Assembly (NCBI GenBank): GCA_000721375.1
Contig: JOGW01000004.1
Span: 310,001 to 374,000 of the forward strand
Origin: Streptomyces sp. NRRL B-3428
GTDB lineage: Bacteria; Actinomycetota; Actinomycetes; Streptomycetales; Streptomycetaceae
DNA length: 64,000 nt
Direction: 5' to 3'
How positions within the stretch are numbered: the first letter of the stretch is position 1; each line of letters opens with the position of its first letter. The notes under the pieces are model-generated. The model ran no database searches. It worked only from the letters and a program-made list of their open reading frames with translations, and was not told the origin of the DNA. The translations under genes and the position numbers were made by a program. Shown piece by piece: positions 27,976 through 36,767 of the stretch.

Positions 27976-28698
27976 TCAGCCGCGAAGGCCCGCTCGCAGC
28001 GCCTCGCCCAGGCGGACGGGGGCCTCGACCAGCGAGGGCCCGTACCAGGTCAGATCCCGGCCATTCACGAGCGCGGCGGGCACACCGGGAAAGGCCTCGG
28101 GCCCGTCATCAGCCGTGAAGCGGTAGGGCTCGTCGGGCAGGACGACCAGGTCCGCGCCCTGGGTGAGCAGTTCGTGTAGCGGAATACGCGGATAGCGCTC
28201 GGCGTGGTCCACGTACACATGGGATACGCCCAGTCGCGCGAGCAGATCGCCGGCGAAGGTCTCCCTGCCGAGCACCATCCAGGGCCGGCGCCAGATCGGC
28301 ACGATCGCCCGGCAGGGCGCGAGAGCCGGCGGATCGGCCCAGGCGTCGGCGGCCTCGTCCAGCCAGGCGGGCCTCGCAAGACCGCATGCGTCGAGTACGC
28401 GCGCCAGCTCCGAGAGCGCCTGCGGGAGCGTACGGACGTGGGTGACGAGAACGTTCAGACCCGCTCCGCGCAGGGCGTCGAGATCGGCGGCGCGGTTCTC
28501 CTCCTCGTTGGCGAGCACCAGATCGGGTGCGAGCGCGAGGATTCCTCGTACGTCCGGATTCTTGGTTCCTTTCACCCGCGCCACATCGAGATCCGCGGGG
28601 TGTGTGCACCAGTCGGTGGCGCCGACGAGAAGCCCGGGCGCGCTCGCCGCCACGGCCTCCGTCAAGGAGGGGACCAGCGAGACGACCCTGGGGCTCAC
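27976..28698 (-). CDS. BtuF-like metal/cobalamin-receptor-fold protein without signal peptide
   Basis: The 240-residue protein begins MSPRVVSLVPSLTEAVAASAPGLLVGATDWCTHP. This is the start of the helical-backbone periplasmic-binding domain (BtuF class) but without any signal or lipobox. Such cytosolic versions are common in actinobacteria and have no settled role. GTG 28698 overlaps the stop of the XRE-cupin gene upstream (GTGA), so the two are coupled. No ABC transporter is adjacent, arguing against ordinary uptake. It may sense or bind a corrinoid or metal ligand in the cytoplasm; that is inference. Confidence 0.8.
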   Translation of the reverse strand: MSPRVVSLVPSLTEAVAASAPGLLVGATDWCTHPADLDVARVKGTKNPDVRGILALAPDLVLANEEENRAADLDALRGAGLNVLVTHVRTLPQALSELARVLDACGLARPAWLDEAADAWADPPALAPCRAIVPIWRRPWMVLGRETFAGDLLARLGVSHVYVDHAERYPRIPLHELLTQGADLVVLPDEPYRFTADDGPEAFPGVPAALVNGRDLTWYGPSLVEAPVRLGEALRAGLRG

Positions 28699-29240
28699 TC
28701 GTGCTCGGCCTTGATGTGCTCGGCCACCGCGACCACCAGGACACGGGTGTCGGGCACGGCGGCGCGCCAGCGGTGCGGGACGCCCCCGGACAGGAACATG
28801 GTGTCGCCGCGTGCGAGCCGGTAGGCGCGGCCGTCGGCCTCGACCTCGACGGCGCCCTCGACCACGTACATCAACTCGTCGTTGCGATGCCGGAATTCAC
28901 GCCCGGAGTCGTGGTCGCCGACGAATTCGAGCGCGTGCAGCTGGTGCTTGCCGTGGACCAGGGCGCGGACCTCGGGTGCCTCGTCGGCGGGCGCCGAGCG
29001 CACCACCTCCACGATGCGCTCCGCGTCCGCGGCCGACAGAAGTTCGACGGCCGTGGTGCCGAGTGCATCGGCGACCCGTTCGAGGGAAGCGTTGCTGGGA
29101 CGGGCCCGCTCGTTCTCGATCTGGCTGAGGAACGGTACGGACAGACCGCTGCGGCCCGAGACGGCGGCGAGCGTGAGACCCAGCGCCCTGCGTCGCCGCC
29201 GGATGGCCGAGCCGACCCGTCCGGAGAACTTGTCGTCCAT
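28695..29240 (-). CDS. XRE-cupin transcriptional regulator
   Basis: The 181-residue protein has an N-terminal XRE helix-turn-helix (IRRRRRALGLTLAAVSGRSGLSVPFLSQIENERARPS) and a C-terminal cupin (HRNDELMYVVEGAVEVEADGR, then GDTMFLSGGVPHRW). This layout is typical of regulators that bind a small molecule in the cupin barrel (PuuR-like and SutR-like). ATG 29240 follows GAGGGGG. It is the upstream partner of the BtuF-like protein in a two-gene unit. The target and ligand are unknown. Confidence 0.9.
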   Translation of the reverse strand: MDDKFSGRVGSAIRRRRRALGLTLAAVSGRSGLSVPFLSQIENERARPSNASLERVADALGTTAVELLSAADAERIVEVVRSAPADEAPEVRALVHGKHQLHALEFVGDHDSGREFRHRNDELMYVVEGAVEVEADGRAYRLARGDTMFLSGGVPHRWRAAVPDTRVLVVAVAEHIKAEHE

Positions 29241-29396
29241 GCCGGCCCCCCTCGCTTCGCTACGGTCAGATCGCTGTTCCCAGCACCCTACGCAAGGGCA
29301 GCGGTCCATGCCCTGTCAACTGGTCTGCTCGTACTTCGCCGCGAGAGCACGACCGGATTGCGTTCCCCGGGGGCCGATCGGCGACGCCGCGGACGG

Positions 29397-30050
29397 TCAG
29401 GCCGCGTACACGAGCCGATCGCTCGCGGCGTCCACGCGGGCCGGCGCCATGTCCGTGAGCGAGATCAACTCGCTCGGGCCGTCGAAACGCCCGAGCCTCT
29501 CGCGCACCTCGACCACGCCGACCGCCTCGGCAGCGGTCCAGCCCAGCTCGTGGACCAGCACATCGGCGGAGACCGAGTTGATGTCGATGAGCCCGCCGTC
29601 GTCGTATGTGCGGGGCAGATCGGGGCGCCCGATGCACAGCTCGCGTGCGGCCGCCGGGTTCTTGGCGAGCAGCCGGCGCGCCTCCTTGCGGCGGTCGGCC
29701 TTGCGCAGGACGGCGTGCAACGCGTCGCGGTTGTGCTCCACAACCGTGGAGGCGGGAGCCGAGTACACGAGGAAGGCGTGCAGGGCCCCGCCGAACCAGC
29801 AGGCCCACATCGCCCAGCCCATGGGTCCGAGTTCGTCGGTGTCCGGAGTGGTGGCCACGTAACCGACGATCAGCACGACGTACACGACGGCGGCCGACGC
29901 GTGGATCCACTTGCGGGTCTTGAGCGCGAGCCAGATGAACGGGACGAAGGCGAGGAAGCCGATGCTCACCAGCGCAACGAGCGACCACAGGGCGCCGCGC
30001 AGCATGCGGGGGCGGACCGTTTCGATGTCAGGCGTGTATCGGCTCATCAC
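29397..30050 (-). CDS. Membrane protein with C-terminal helix-hairpin-helix domain
   Basis: The 217-residue protein has three hydrophobic segments (about 18-44, 50-66 and 78-98), then a basic linker and a ComEA-like helix-hairpin-helix domain (LIDINSVSADVLVHELGWTAAEAVGVVEVRERLGRFDGPSELISL). In ComEA the same motif binds DNA outside the cell. Here the domain follows an odd number of helices, so the side cannot be fixed. It stands alone between the XRE unit and the secreted propeller-like gene; a role in DNA binding or uptake is speculative. Confidence 0.75.
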   Translation of the reverse strand: MMSRYTPDIETVRPRMLRGALWSLVALVSIGFLAFVPFIWLALKTRKWIHASAAVVYVVLIVGYVATTPDTDELGPMGWAMWACWFGGALHAFLVYSAPASTVVEHNRDALHAVLRKADRRKEARRLLAKNPAAARELCIGRPDLPRTYDDGGLIDINSVSADVLVHELGWTAAEAVGVVEVRERLGRFDGPSELISLTDMAPARVDAASDRLVYAA

Positions 30051-30091
30051 CTCCGAACGTACTTAAGGAAGTGCTGACACCCGGCGGGCCG

Positions 30092-31084
30092 TTAGTCCCG
30101 CAGCTCGTGCCAGAAGACCATCTGGCCCGCCTCGCCCGGGGCCGCACCCTCCTGCGGGATGAACGCGCTGACCAGGAGCGCCGGGTGACCGGACGGTGAG
30201 GTGAGCAGGGAGACGGACGGGTTGGCGAAGGCCGTACTGGCGCCGTGGGTGCGCAGGGTGAGGAGATCCGCGCGGCCGAGGGCCGGGTCGTAGATGTACG
30301 CGCGCCAGGTGGCGAAGTCGTCGCGCAGCCGCTGCCCCTCGATGACGACCAGGTCGCGGCCGTCGAAAGTCAGCGGCGAGCGGTCGCCGATGTTGCCGCC
30401 GCTGCCCCATTGCCGCAGCGCCGTGTCGAGCGTGGGGTCCGGCTCGGCGTGCCAGGTGGTGAAGTCCTTGAGTGTGGCGCGCAGTTGGCGGTCGATGTCG
30501 CAGCCGGAACGGTAGTGGCCGGTCAGCTCTATGGTGTCGCCGCGGACGGCCGTGATGGCCGGTGTGCCCTCGGCGCAGCGCGAGAGCGTGAGTGGGGCGT
30601 CGAAGGAACGGCGGGCGTTCCCGGCCAGGAGGTCGTCGAGGGTCGCGTATCCCCGTATCGCCAGGTGATTGCGCGGGTCGCGCTCGAAGGCCAGGATCCA
30701 GCCGCCGGAAGGGTCCTTGGCGAGCGTCGCCTGGTGGGTGCCTGCGCCGAAGTCGTGGCGGCGGGTCCAGTGCACCAGGTCGGACGAGGTCGCGATGGAC
30801 GCGTGGAAGCGGTCGTCGTCGAGGACCGTGTGATAGACGGCGAGATACGTGCCGTCCTCGGCCTGGCGTATCTCCGCGGCGTCCATCGTGCGGCCGGTGT
30901 CGTCGGTCAGACCGTAGACATGTCCGTCGGCGTCGCGGGCGTCGCCGGCCAGCTCCGCGAGACGGCCGGCGGCGGCCGAGACGGGGAGGGCGTCCGCGCG
31001 GCCGACCTGGAGCAGGGCCACGATCAGGGCGAGGGCGAGTACGGCAGCGGCGCTCAGAGGCACGGCTCGACGGGACGGGGACAC
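30092..31084 (-). CDS. Secreted glycosidase-like (GH43/propeller) protein
   Basis: The protein (about 330 residues) has a signal peptide (RRAVPLSAAAVLALALIVALLQVGRADA), then repeated strand-rich units such as EDGTYLAVYHTVLDDDRFHASIATSSDLVHWTRRHDFG and PSGGWILAFERDPRNHLAIRGYATL. These resemble the blades of five-bladed propeller glycosidases of the GH43/GH32 type. GTG 31084 gives a normal signal peptide; an ATG at 31147 lies inside the terminator of the previous operon and is rejected. No Shine-Dalgarno is clear. Catalytic residues cannot be assigned, so it may be a non-enzymatic binding protein. Confidence 0.6.
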   Translation of the reverse strand: MSPSRRAVPLSAAAVLALALIVALLQVGRADALPVSAAAGRLAELAGDARDADGHVYGLTDDTGRTMDAAEIRQAEDGTYLAVYHTVLDDDRFHASIATSSDLVHWTRRHDFGAGTHQATLAKDPSGGWILAFERDPRNHLAIRGYATLDDLLAGNARRSFDAPLTLSRCAEGTPAITAVRGDTIELTGHYRSGCDIDRQLRATLKDFTTWHAEPDPTLDTALRQWGSGGNIGDRSPLTFDGRDLVVIEGQRLRDDFATWRAYIYDPALGRADLLTLRTHGASTAFANPSVSLLTSPSGHPALLVSAFIPQEGAAPGEAGQMVFWHELRD

Positions 31085-31127
31085 GCTGTTCGAGGGTAGG
31101 GATCCGGTGCAGCCGACCGGAATGCCG

Positions 31128-31172
31128 TGAGGGGTGGGATGCGCCACAGGCCGCGGCGCGTCCCACCCCTCA
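31128..31172 (-). terminator. Terminator of betaine transporter operon
   Basis: An 18-bp stem with a single G.U-compatible difference (31128-31145 with 31155-31172) and a nine-base loop lies a few bases past the stop codon of the permease-fusion gene. Confidence 0.88.
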
Positions 31173-31177
31173 GCGGG

Positions 31178-33802
31178 TCACTTCACCGGAGCCAGCTTGT
31201 CGAGCATCTCCGGACGCGCGTCGAGCCAGCGTCGGGCGGACTCCTTCTGGTTCTTGGGGTCGCCCTTCTGGATCTCGACCTCCAGGGAGGCGAGCTCCTC
31301 CTCGGTCAGATGGAAGTTCTTCAGCCACCCGTTGAGTTCGGGGAAGTCCTTGCCGAAGTCCTTCTTGCCCATGGTGTGGATCTGCTCGCCCTCGCCCCAG
31401 GCCTTCTTCGGGTCCTGGAGCTTCTTCAGGTCGTACTTGCCGTACGCCCAGTGCGGCGACCACAGGGTCACCACGACCGGCTCCTTCTTCTGGATCGAGC
31501 GGTTGAGCTCGGCCAGCATCGAGGAGGTCGACGAGGACACGACCTCGTACTCGCCGTCCAGGCCGTACTCCTTGAGGACCTTCTCGTTCAGGGTCTTCAT
31601 CATCCCGGCACTGGCCTCGATGCCGATGATCTTGCCCTTGAACTTCTTGCCCTGACCCTTGAGATCTTCGAGGGAGTCAATGCCCTTCACGTACGAGGGC
31701 ACAGTCAGCTCGAGGGACGTCGGGCCGTACCAGGACCCGATGTCGCTGAGCTTGTCCTTGTACCGGTCGACGTACTCCTTGTGCGTCGTCGGCAGCCACG
31801 AGTCGAACTGGACGTCCATCTGCCCCTGCGCGAGCGCGGTGTAGAGCGGTCCCGGGTCCAGCTGCTTGTTGGTGGTCTTGTAGCCGCGGTCCTCCAGGAT
31901 GTTCTCCCAGAGGTAGGTGGAGGCGATGGCCTCGTCCCACGGGAAGTAGCCGAGGTTGACCGTCTTGCCGGCGTCGCGGCCCTGCTTCTTGGCGCCGCCG
32001 CCGGGCACCGGCGCGAGCTTGTCGGCCAGGCCGGGGTTCTTCTTCAGCCAGGTCTTCACCGCCTGCTGCTCGTTCTTGTCGCCGGCCGCCTTGATCTCGT
32101 TCTCCAGGCTCGTCAGCTGCTTCTCGGTCAGCTTGAAGTCCTTGAGCCACTTGGCGACCGTCGGGTCCTTCTGCGAGAAGCCCTTGTGCGCGACGGTGTG
32201 GATCTCCTCGCCCTTGCCCCAGGCGCCCTTCGGGTCCGCGAGCTTGGTGAGGTCGTACTTGCCGTACGCCCAGTGCGGCGACCACAGGGTCACCACGACC
32301 GGCTCCTTCTTCTGGATCGAGCGCTGCAGCTCGGCCAGCATCGAGGAGGTCGAGGACGAGACGACCTCGTACTCGGCGTCCAGGCCGTACTCCTTGAGGA
32401 CCTTCTCCTTGAGGGTCTTCATCATCCCGGCACTGGCCTCGATGCCGATGATCTTGCCCTTGAACTTCTTGCCCTGACCCTTGAGGTCCTCGAGGGACTT
32501 GATGTCCTTCATGTACGAGGGCACGGTCAGCTCAAGGGACGTCGGGCCGTACCAGGAGCCGAGGTCCTCAAGGTTGCCGGCGTTCTTGTCCCAGTAGTCC
32601 TTGTGCGTGGTGGGCAGCCACGCGTCGGTCTGGAAGTCGATGTCGCCGCGGGCGACACCGGAGTAGAGCGGTCCCGGGTCCAGCTGCTTGATGTCCGTCT
32701 CGTAACCGCGCTGCTCCAGGAGCTCCTTCCAGAGGTACGTGGAGGCGATGCCCTCGTCCCAGGGGATGTAGCCCAGGTTGATCTTCTTGCCCTTGCCGAT
32801 GTCGGCTGCGGCGGTCTGCGGTCCGGAGTCGTCCTTCGAGCCGGCCATGTTCATGCCGCCGGCGATCAGGGCGAGCACGAGCACACCGACGCCCGCGATG
32901 GCCGTACCCGGCTTGTAGTGGGCGAACTTGAGGCGGCCCGCGGCGGCCGCGGCCTTGGCGGCGGCGCGTCGGCCGAGCGGGGAGACACGCTGGTTCAGGG
33001 CGCCGGTCATACGGTCCAGGTACATGGCCAGGATGACCACGGCGACACCGGACTCGGCGGCGAGGCCGACCTGCAGCTGGGTGATCGCGGCGTACACCTT
33101 CTCGCCGAGACCGCCCGCGCCCGCCATCCCGCCGATGACGACCATCGACAGCGCGAGCATGATGACCTGGTTGACACCGGCCATGATCGTCGGGAGCGCC
33201 AGCGGCAGCTGCACCCGGGTGAGGGTGTGCTTGGGGCTGGTGCCGAAGGCCTCGGCGGCCTCGACCAGTTCGCCGTCGACCTGGCGGATGCCGAGCTCGG
33301 TCATCCGGACGCCGGGCGGCATCGCGAACACGATGGTGGCGATGACACCGGGGGTGACACCGACGCCGAAGAACATCACGCCGGGGATCAGGTACACGAA
33401 CGCCGGCATGGTCTGCATGACGTCGAGCACCGGGCGTACGACGCCGCTGACGCGCTTGCTCTTCGCGGCCCAGATACCGAGCGGCACGGCGAGCACGACG
33501 GTGATCACGGCGGCCACGACCACCAGCGACAGCGTTGCCATCGCGTCGTCCCACAGACCGAGTGAGTCGATCAGGGCGAAGCCCACGAAGGCGAGGACGC
33601 CGGGGAGCAGACCGCGCAGCCAGCAGGCGACCACGGCGAAGATGCCGGCAATGAGCAGCGGTTCGCCGCTGCCGAGAACGGTGTCGACGCCGTTGTACAT
33701 GCCGTCGAGCACGCTGTTGACGAAGTCGAAGAGCCAGGCGAGGTGGGTCTGCAGCCAGGCGACCGCGTCCTCGACCCAGGAGCCGAATTCGAGCCTAGGC
33801 AT
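31178..33802 (-). CDS. Betaine/choline-type ABC permease fused to two substrate-binding domains
   Basis: The 874-residue fusion has three parts. The N-terminal OpuAB/ProW permease (about 20-290) includes AEAFGTSPKHTLTRVQLPLALPTIMAGVNQ, the EAA-type ATPase contact. One more membrane helix follows (about 306-326). Then come two OpuAC-type binding domains in tandem (about 340-605 and 612-874), starting NLGYIPWDEGIASTYLWKEL and NLGYFPWDEAIASTYLWENI. The domains are offset by exactly 274 codons, and long stretches (for example residues around GSWYGPTSLELTVPSY) are almost identical. Trp residues at the expected cation-box positions support quaternary-amine ligands. It overlaps the ATPase gene by eight bases and needs no separate binding lipoprotein. 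Confidence 0.93.
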   Translation of the reverse strand: MPRLEFGSWVEDAVAWLQTHLAWLFDFVNSVLDGMYNGVDTVLGSGEPLLIAGIFAVVACWLRGLLPGVLAFVGFALIDSLGLWDDAMATLSLVVVAAVITVVLAVPLGIWAAKSKRVSGVVRPVLDVMQTMPAFVYLIPGVMFFGVGVTPGVIATIVFAMPPGVRMTELGIRQVDGELVEAAEAFGTSPKHTLTRVQLPLALPTIMAGVNQVIMLALSMVVIGGMAGAGGLGEKVYAAITQLQVGLAAESGVAVVILAMYLDRMTGALNQRVSPLGRRAAAKAAAAAGRLKFAHYKPGTAIAGVGVLVLALIAGGMNMAGSKDDSGPQTAAADIGKGKKINLGYIPWDEGIASTYLWKELLEQRGYETDIKQLDPGPLYSGVARGDIDFQTDAWLPTTHKDYWDKNAGNLEDLGSWYGPTSLELTVPSYMKDIKSLEDLKGQGKKFKGKIIGIEASAGMMKTLKEKVLKEYGLDAEYEVVSSSTSSMLAELQRSIQKKEPVVVTLWSPHWAYGKYDLTKLADPKGAWGKGEEIHTVAHKGFSQKDPTVAKWLKDFKLTEKQLTSLENEIKAAGDKNEQQAVKTWLKKNPGLADKLAPVPGGGAKKQGRDAGKTVNLGYFPWDEAIASTYLWENILEDRGYKTTNKQLDPGPLYTALAQGQMDVQFDSWLPTTHKEYVDRYKDKLSDIGSWYGPTSLELTVPSYVKGIDSLEDLKGQGKKFKGKIIGIEASAGMMKTLNEKVLKEYGLDGEYEVVSSSTSSMLAELNRSIQKKEPVVVTLWSPHWAYGKYDLKKLQDPKKAWGEGEQIHTMGKKDFGKDFPELNGWLKNFHLTEEELASLEVEIQKGDPKNQKESARRWLDARPEMLDKLAPVK

Positions 33803-34919
33803 GGGACTTCACCGCCTTCGCGGTCTCACGCGGGGCAGGCACGGCGTCCTGCACCTCCGCGATCACCGGCACCTCTTCGATACGCGCCTCGTCCGCGAGC
33901 GCGGAGAACAGCTGCTCATGTCCTACGACACCGATCAGGTCACCGTCGTCGTCGGTCACGGAGATCTCGGTGGTGCCCTCGGCGTACGCGGCGAAGAGCT
34001 CGGCGACCGGGGTCTCGGCGCTGCACGAGGAACCTTCGTCGTCGCCGAACTCGGCGCCCGACCCGGCTCCGGCCGCAACCTTCTCCATGATCGAACCGGC
34101 GGTGAGCACCCGGCTGCGGTCGACGTCCTCGACGAACCGGCGCACGTAGTCATTGGCCGGCCGCACGAGGATGTCCTCGCCGGTGCCGGTCTGGACTATG
34201 CGGCCGTCGCGCATCACGGCGATCTGGTCGCCAAGGCGCATGGCCTCGTTGAGGTCGTGGGTGATGAAGACGATGGTCTTCTTGAGGGTCTTCTGCAGTT
34301 CGAGCAGCTGGTCCTGCATATCGCGGCGGATCAGCGGGTCGAGCGCACTGAACGACTCGTCCATGAGCAGCAGGTCGGCGTCGGTGGCGAGCGCGCGGGC
34401 GAGGCCCACGCGCTGCTGCATACCGCCGGAGAGCTCGTCCGGCCAGGACTTCTCCCAGCCCTTGAGTCCGCACAGTTCGAGGGCCTCGGTGGCGCGCCGC
34501 AGGCGCTCCTCCTTGGCGACACCCTGCACTTCGAGCCCGTACGCGGCGTTCTCGAGGACGCTGCGGTGCGGGAAGAGCGCGAAGTGCTGGAAGACCATGC
34601 TGATCTTCTGGGAGCGGACCTCGCGCAGCTTCTTCGCGCTGATGTGGGTGATGTCGTCGCCGTCGAAAAGGACGCGTCCGGCGGTGGGCTCGAGCAACCC
34701 GTTGAGCATGCGAAGGAGCGTGGACTTTCCGGAACCGGAGAGCCCCATCACCACGAAGATCTCCCCCGGCTCGACGGTGAACGAGGCGTCGATCACCGCA
34801 GCCGTGGTGCCTTCGGCACGCAGTTCGTCGCGGTCGGCGCCTGCTTCGAGCTTGCGCACCGCGTCTTCGGGCCGTCTGCCGAACACCTTGTACAGGTGCT
34901 CCGCCTGGAGCCTGGACAT
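33795..34919 (-). CDS. Glycine betaine/proline ABC transporter ATP-binding protein
   Basis: The 374-residue OpuAA/ProV-type ATPase has Walker A GLSGSGKST, signature LSGGMQQR, Walker B LLLMDESFSALD and the His-switch ITHDL. The C-terminal part resembles the CBS/regulatory module of ProV (SVTDDDGDLIGVVGHEQLFSAL), with an acidic, serine-rich linker (GAEFGDDEGSSCS). CBS modules in OpuA sense ionic strength, so the transporter is probably osmotically controlled. It is the first gene of the pair, and its leader contains a 10-bp hairpin and a separate palindrome. Confidence 0.95.
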   Translation of the reverse strand: MSRLQAEHLYKVFGRRPEDAVRKLEAGADRDELRAEGTTAAVIDASFTVEPGEIFVVMGLSGSGKSTLLRMLNGLLEPTAGRVLFDGDDITHISAKKLREVRSQKISMVFQHFALFPHRSVLENAAYGLEVQGVAKEERLRRATEALELCGLKGWEKSWPDELSGGMQQRVGLARALATDADLLLMDESFSALDPLIRRDMQDQLLELQKTLKKTIVFITHDLNEAMRLGDQIAVMRDGRIVQTGTGEDILVRPANDYVRRFVEDVDRSRVLTAGSIMEKVAAGAGSGAEFGDDEGSSCSAETPVAELFAAYAEGTTEISVTDDDGDLIGVVGHEQLFSALADEARIEEVPVIAEVQDAVPAPRETAKAVKSHA

Positions 34920-35202
34920 AGAACCTCTCGGGTCGTACGTAGGACGGCCCGCCTCCCCCGCCGGCGGGCCGTGGAGCGACGCGGGGTCCGCCCGCTGTCC
35001 CCGTACCGGACTGGTTGAATCCGCGACGGGTCGCTCCGGGTCCGCACCTGCCCCTGTTTGCAGTGAGCAAACGAAAGGTGATCCGCTTCACAATTACGTG
35101 GTACTTGCACGGGGTTTGCCGCGGTCGCCGCTGTGACCTGGGCGTTCGCACTATGGCCATGTGGCCGAGGCCGGCACCGGGGCAGCGACGGCACACTGCA
35201 GC
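34920..35202. promoter_or_regulatory. Divergent promoter region of betaine operon and glycosyltransferase
   Basis: The gap contains a perfect 10-bp hairpin (34944-34953 with 34963-34972) in the 5' leader of the ATPase gene. A palindrome GTTTGC-AGTGA-GCAAAC lies at 35056-35072 and could be an operator. No gene is seen. The AT-richer stretch around 35060-35110 is the best promoter candidate for the leftward operon. Confidence 0.5.
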
Positions 35203-36720
35203 GTGACCGCCCTTTCCCTCGCCCCCACGGCCGCCCGACAAGCCTCCCGGCGAGCGCTCGACCGGTCCGGCGCCCGCCTTCGAGCAGCGGCGTGGACGAC
35301 ACCGGTGCTGGCGTTCGCGCTGGGCCTGTGGGGCAACACCGCCCCCTCCCCGTGGACCGACGAGATCGTCACCATGGACGTGGCGCGACGGTCGTGGTCC
35401 GAGCTCTTCGCACTGCTCGGCCGGGTCGACGCGGTGCACGGTCTGTACTACGTACTCATGCATCTGGTGGGGCGGCTGACCTCGGTCACCGAGTTCACGA
35501 TGCGTCTCCCGTCCGCGGCGGCGGTCGCGGTCGCCGTGGCCGGCCTGGTGTGGCTGGGCCGGATGCTCGGCGGGGCCCGACTCGGTCTGTGCGCGGGGCT
35601 GGTGCTCGCGGTGGCTCCGACGGCGTCGCGGTACGCGCAGGAGGCCCGCTCGTTCGCGTTCGTGACGGCGGCCGCCGTGCTGGCCACCGGAGCTCTGGTC
35701 AAGGTCCTCGCGGGGGACGGCCGCCGTCGGTGGCCCGTCGCGTATGCCGTGCTGGTGGCGGTGCTCGGCTGGTTCAACGTGCTGGGGCTGCTGCTGCTCG
35801 CGGCCCACGCGATCACCGTTGCCCGGTCCCGGCCGGGCCGCCGTGCGGTCTTCCGTCTGGCTGCCGCCCAGGCGGCGGGGGTCGCGGCCGTGGTGCCTCT
35901 GCTGCTGCTCGGCCTCGGCCAGCACTCGGCGGTGGGCGAAGCCCCGCCGGTCACCTTCGGGACGCCGCTCGCCCTCTTGTCCTGGCTGCTGAGCCCGGGC
36001 CAGGACACCCTGCTCTCCTCGCTGAAGCCGCTGCTGCTCGGCTCGGTCCTCATCGCACTGACAGCCCTGGTCGTACGACGGCGGACAACTCCGCCCCTGA
36101 TCAGCGCAGTCGGCGTGCCGTGGCTGGTCGCGCCACCGGCACTGCTCGCGCTGACAGCTCTCGGACAACCCGTGTTCGCCTACCGCTACCTGCTCTTCTG
36201 CCTGCCCGCGTTGGCGCTGCTCCTCGCGGGAGGCCTGCTGGCCCTGCCGTGGTGGGCTCGCGTCGCCTTCGTCCTGGCCGTGGCCATGCCCCTCGCCTTC
36301 TCGCACCGGGCGATACGTCTGGAGGAGAGCCGCTCCTGGGACACCAAGGCCGCGATCAGGATTCTGCGCGCGCACGGCGCCCCCGGCGACACCGTCCTGT
36401 TCAGCGGCGCCCGGTGCGGTCTGATCTCGACCGCGTACAAGGAGGCCTTCACCCGGCGCCCCGATCTCGGCCGTTCCCGTACCGCGGCCGAATCCGACAC
36501 GCTCGACAACCCGTCCACGGACCCGGCCACCCTCGCCCGTCGACTCGAACAGGCCCACCGGGTCTGGCATGTGGAGTGCACCCACCTGTCCCCCACCGCC
36601 GGCGCCGCCGCGGATCAGGCGACCGCGGATCAGGACCGGGCACTTCGGACCGCCGGCCTGCACCCGAGCCGGAAGTTCAGGATCCGCGGCATCACGATGG
36701 TCCTCGAGACGCGCTCCTGA
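35203..36720 (+). CDS. Multi-pass glycosyltransferase-like membrane protein
   Basis: The protein (about 505 residues) has roughly ten membrane helices and a GT-C-type layout. The first extracellular loop carries acidic residues in PWTDEIVTMDVARRSW, and ARLGLCAGLVLAVAPTASRYAQEARSF resembles the mannosyltransferase (DUF2029/PMT-like) group that uses lipid-linked sugars. A soluble C-terminal domain of about 120 residues follows the last helix. GTG 35203 was chosen from the start of a plausible N-terminus; GTG 35161 is also in frame. The acceptor and sugar are unknown. No cell-wall gene is adjacent. Confidence 0.75.
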   Translation: MTALSLAPTAARQASRRALDRSGARLRAAAWTTPVLAFALGLWGNTAPSPWTDEIVTMDVARRSWSELFALLGRVDAVHGLYYVLMHLVGRLTSVTEFTMRLPSAAAVAVAVAGLVWLGRMLGGARLGLCAGLVLAVAPTASRYAQEARSFAFVTAAAVLATGALVKVLAGDGRRRWPVAYAVLVAVLGWFNVLGLLLLAAHAITVARSRPGRRAVFRLAAAQAAGVAAVVPLLLLGLGQHSAVGEAPPVTFGTPLALLSWLLSPGQDTLLSSLKPLLLGSVLIALTALVVRRRTTPPLISAVGVPWLVAPPALLALTALGQPVFAYRYLLFCLPALALLLAGGLLALPWWARVAFVLAVAMPLAFSHRAIRLEESRSWDTKAAIRILRAHGAPGDTVLFSGARCGLISTAYKEAFTRRPDLGRSRTAAESDTLDNPSTDPATLARRLEQAHRVWHVECTHLSPTAGAAADQATADQDRALRTAGLHPSRKFRIRGITMVLETRS

Positions 36721-36767
36721 GCCCACGGGCAGCGACGCAGGGACGACTGTCGGTGGGGTGCGGCATG

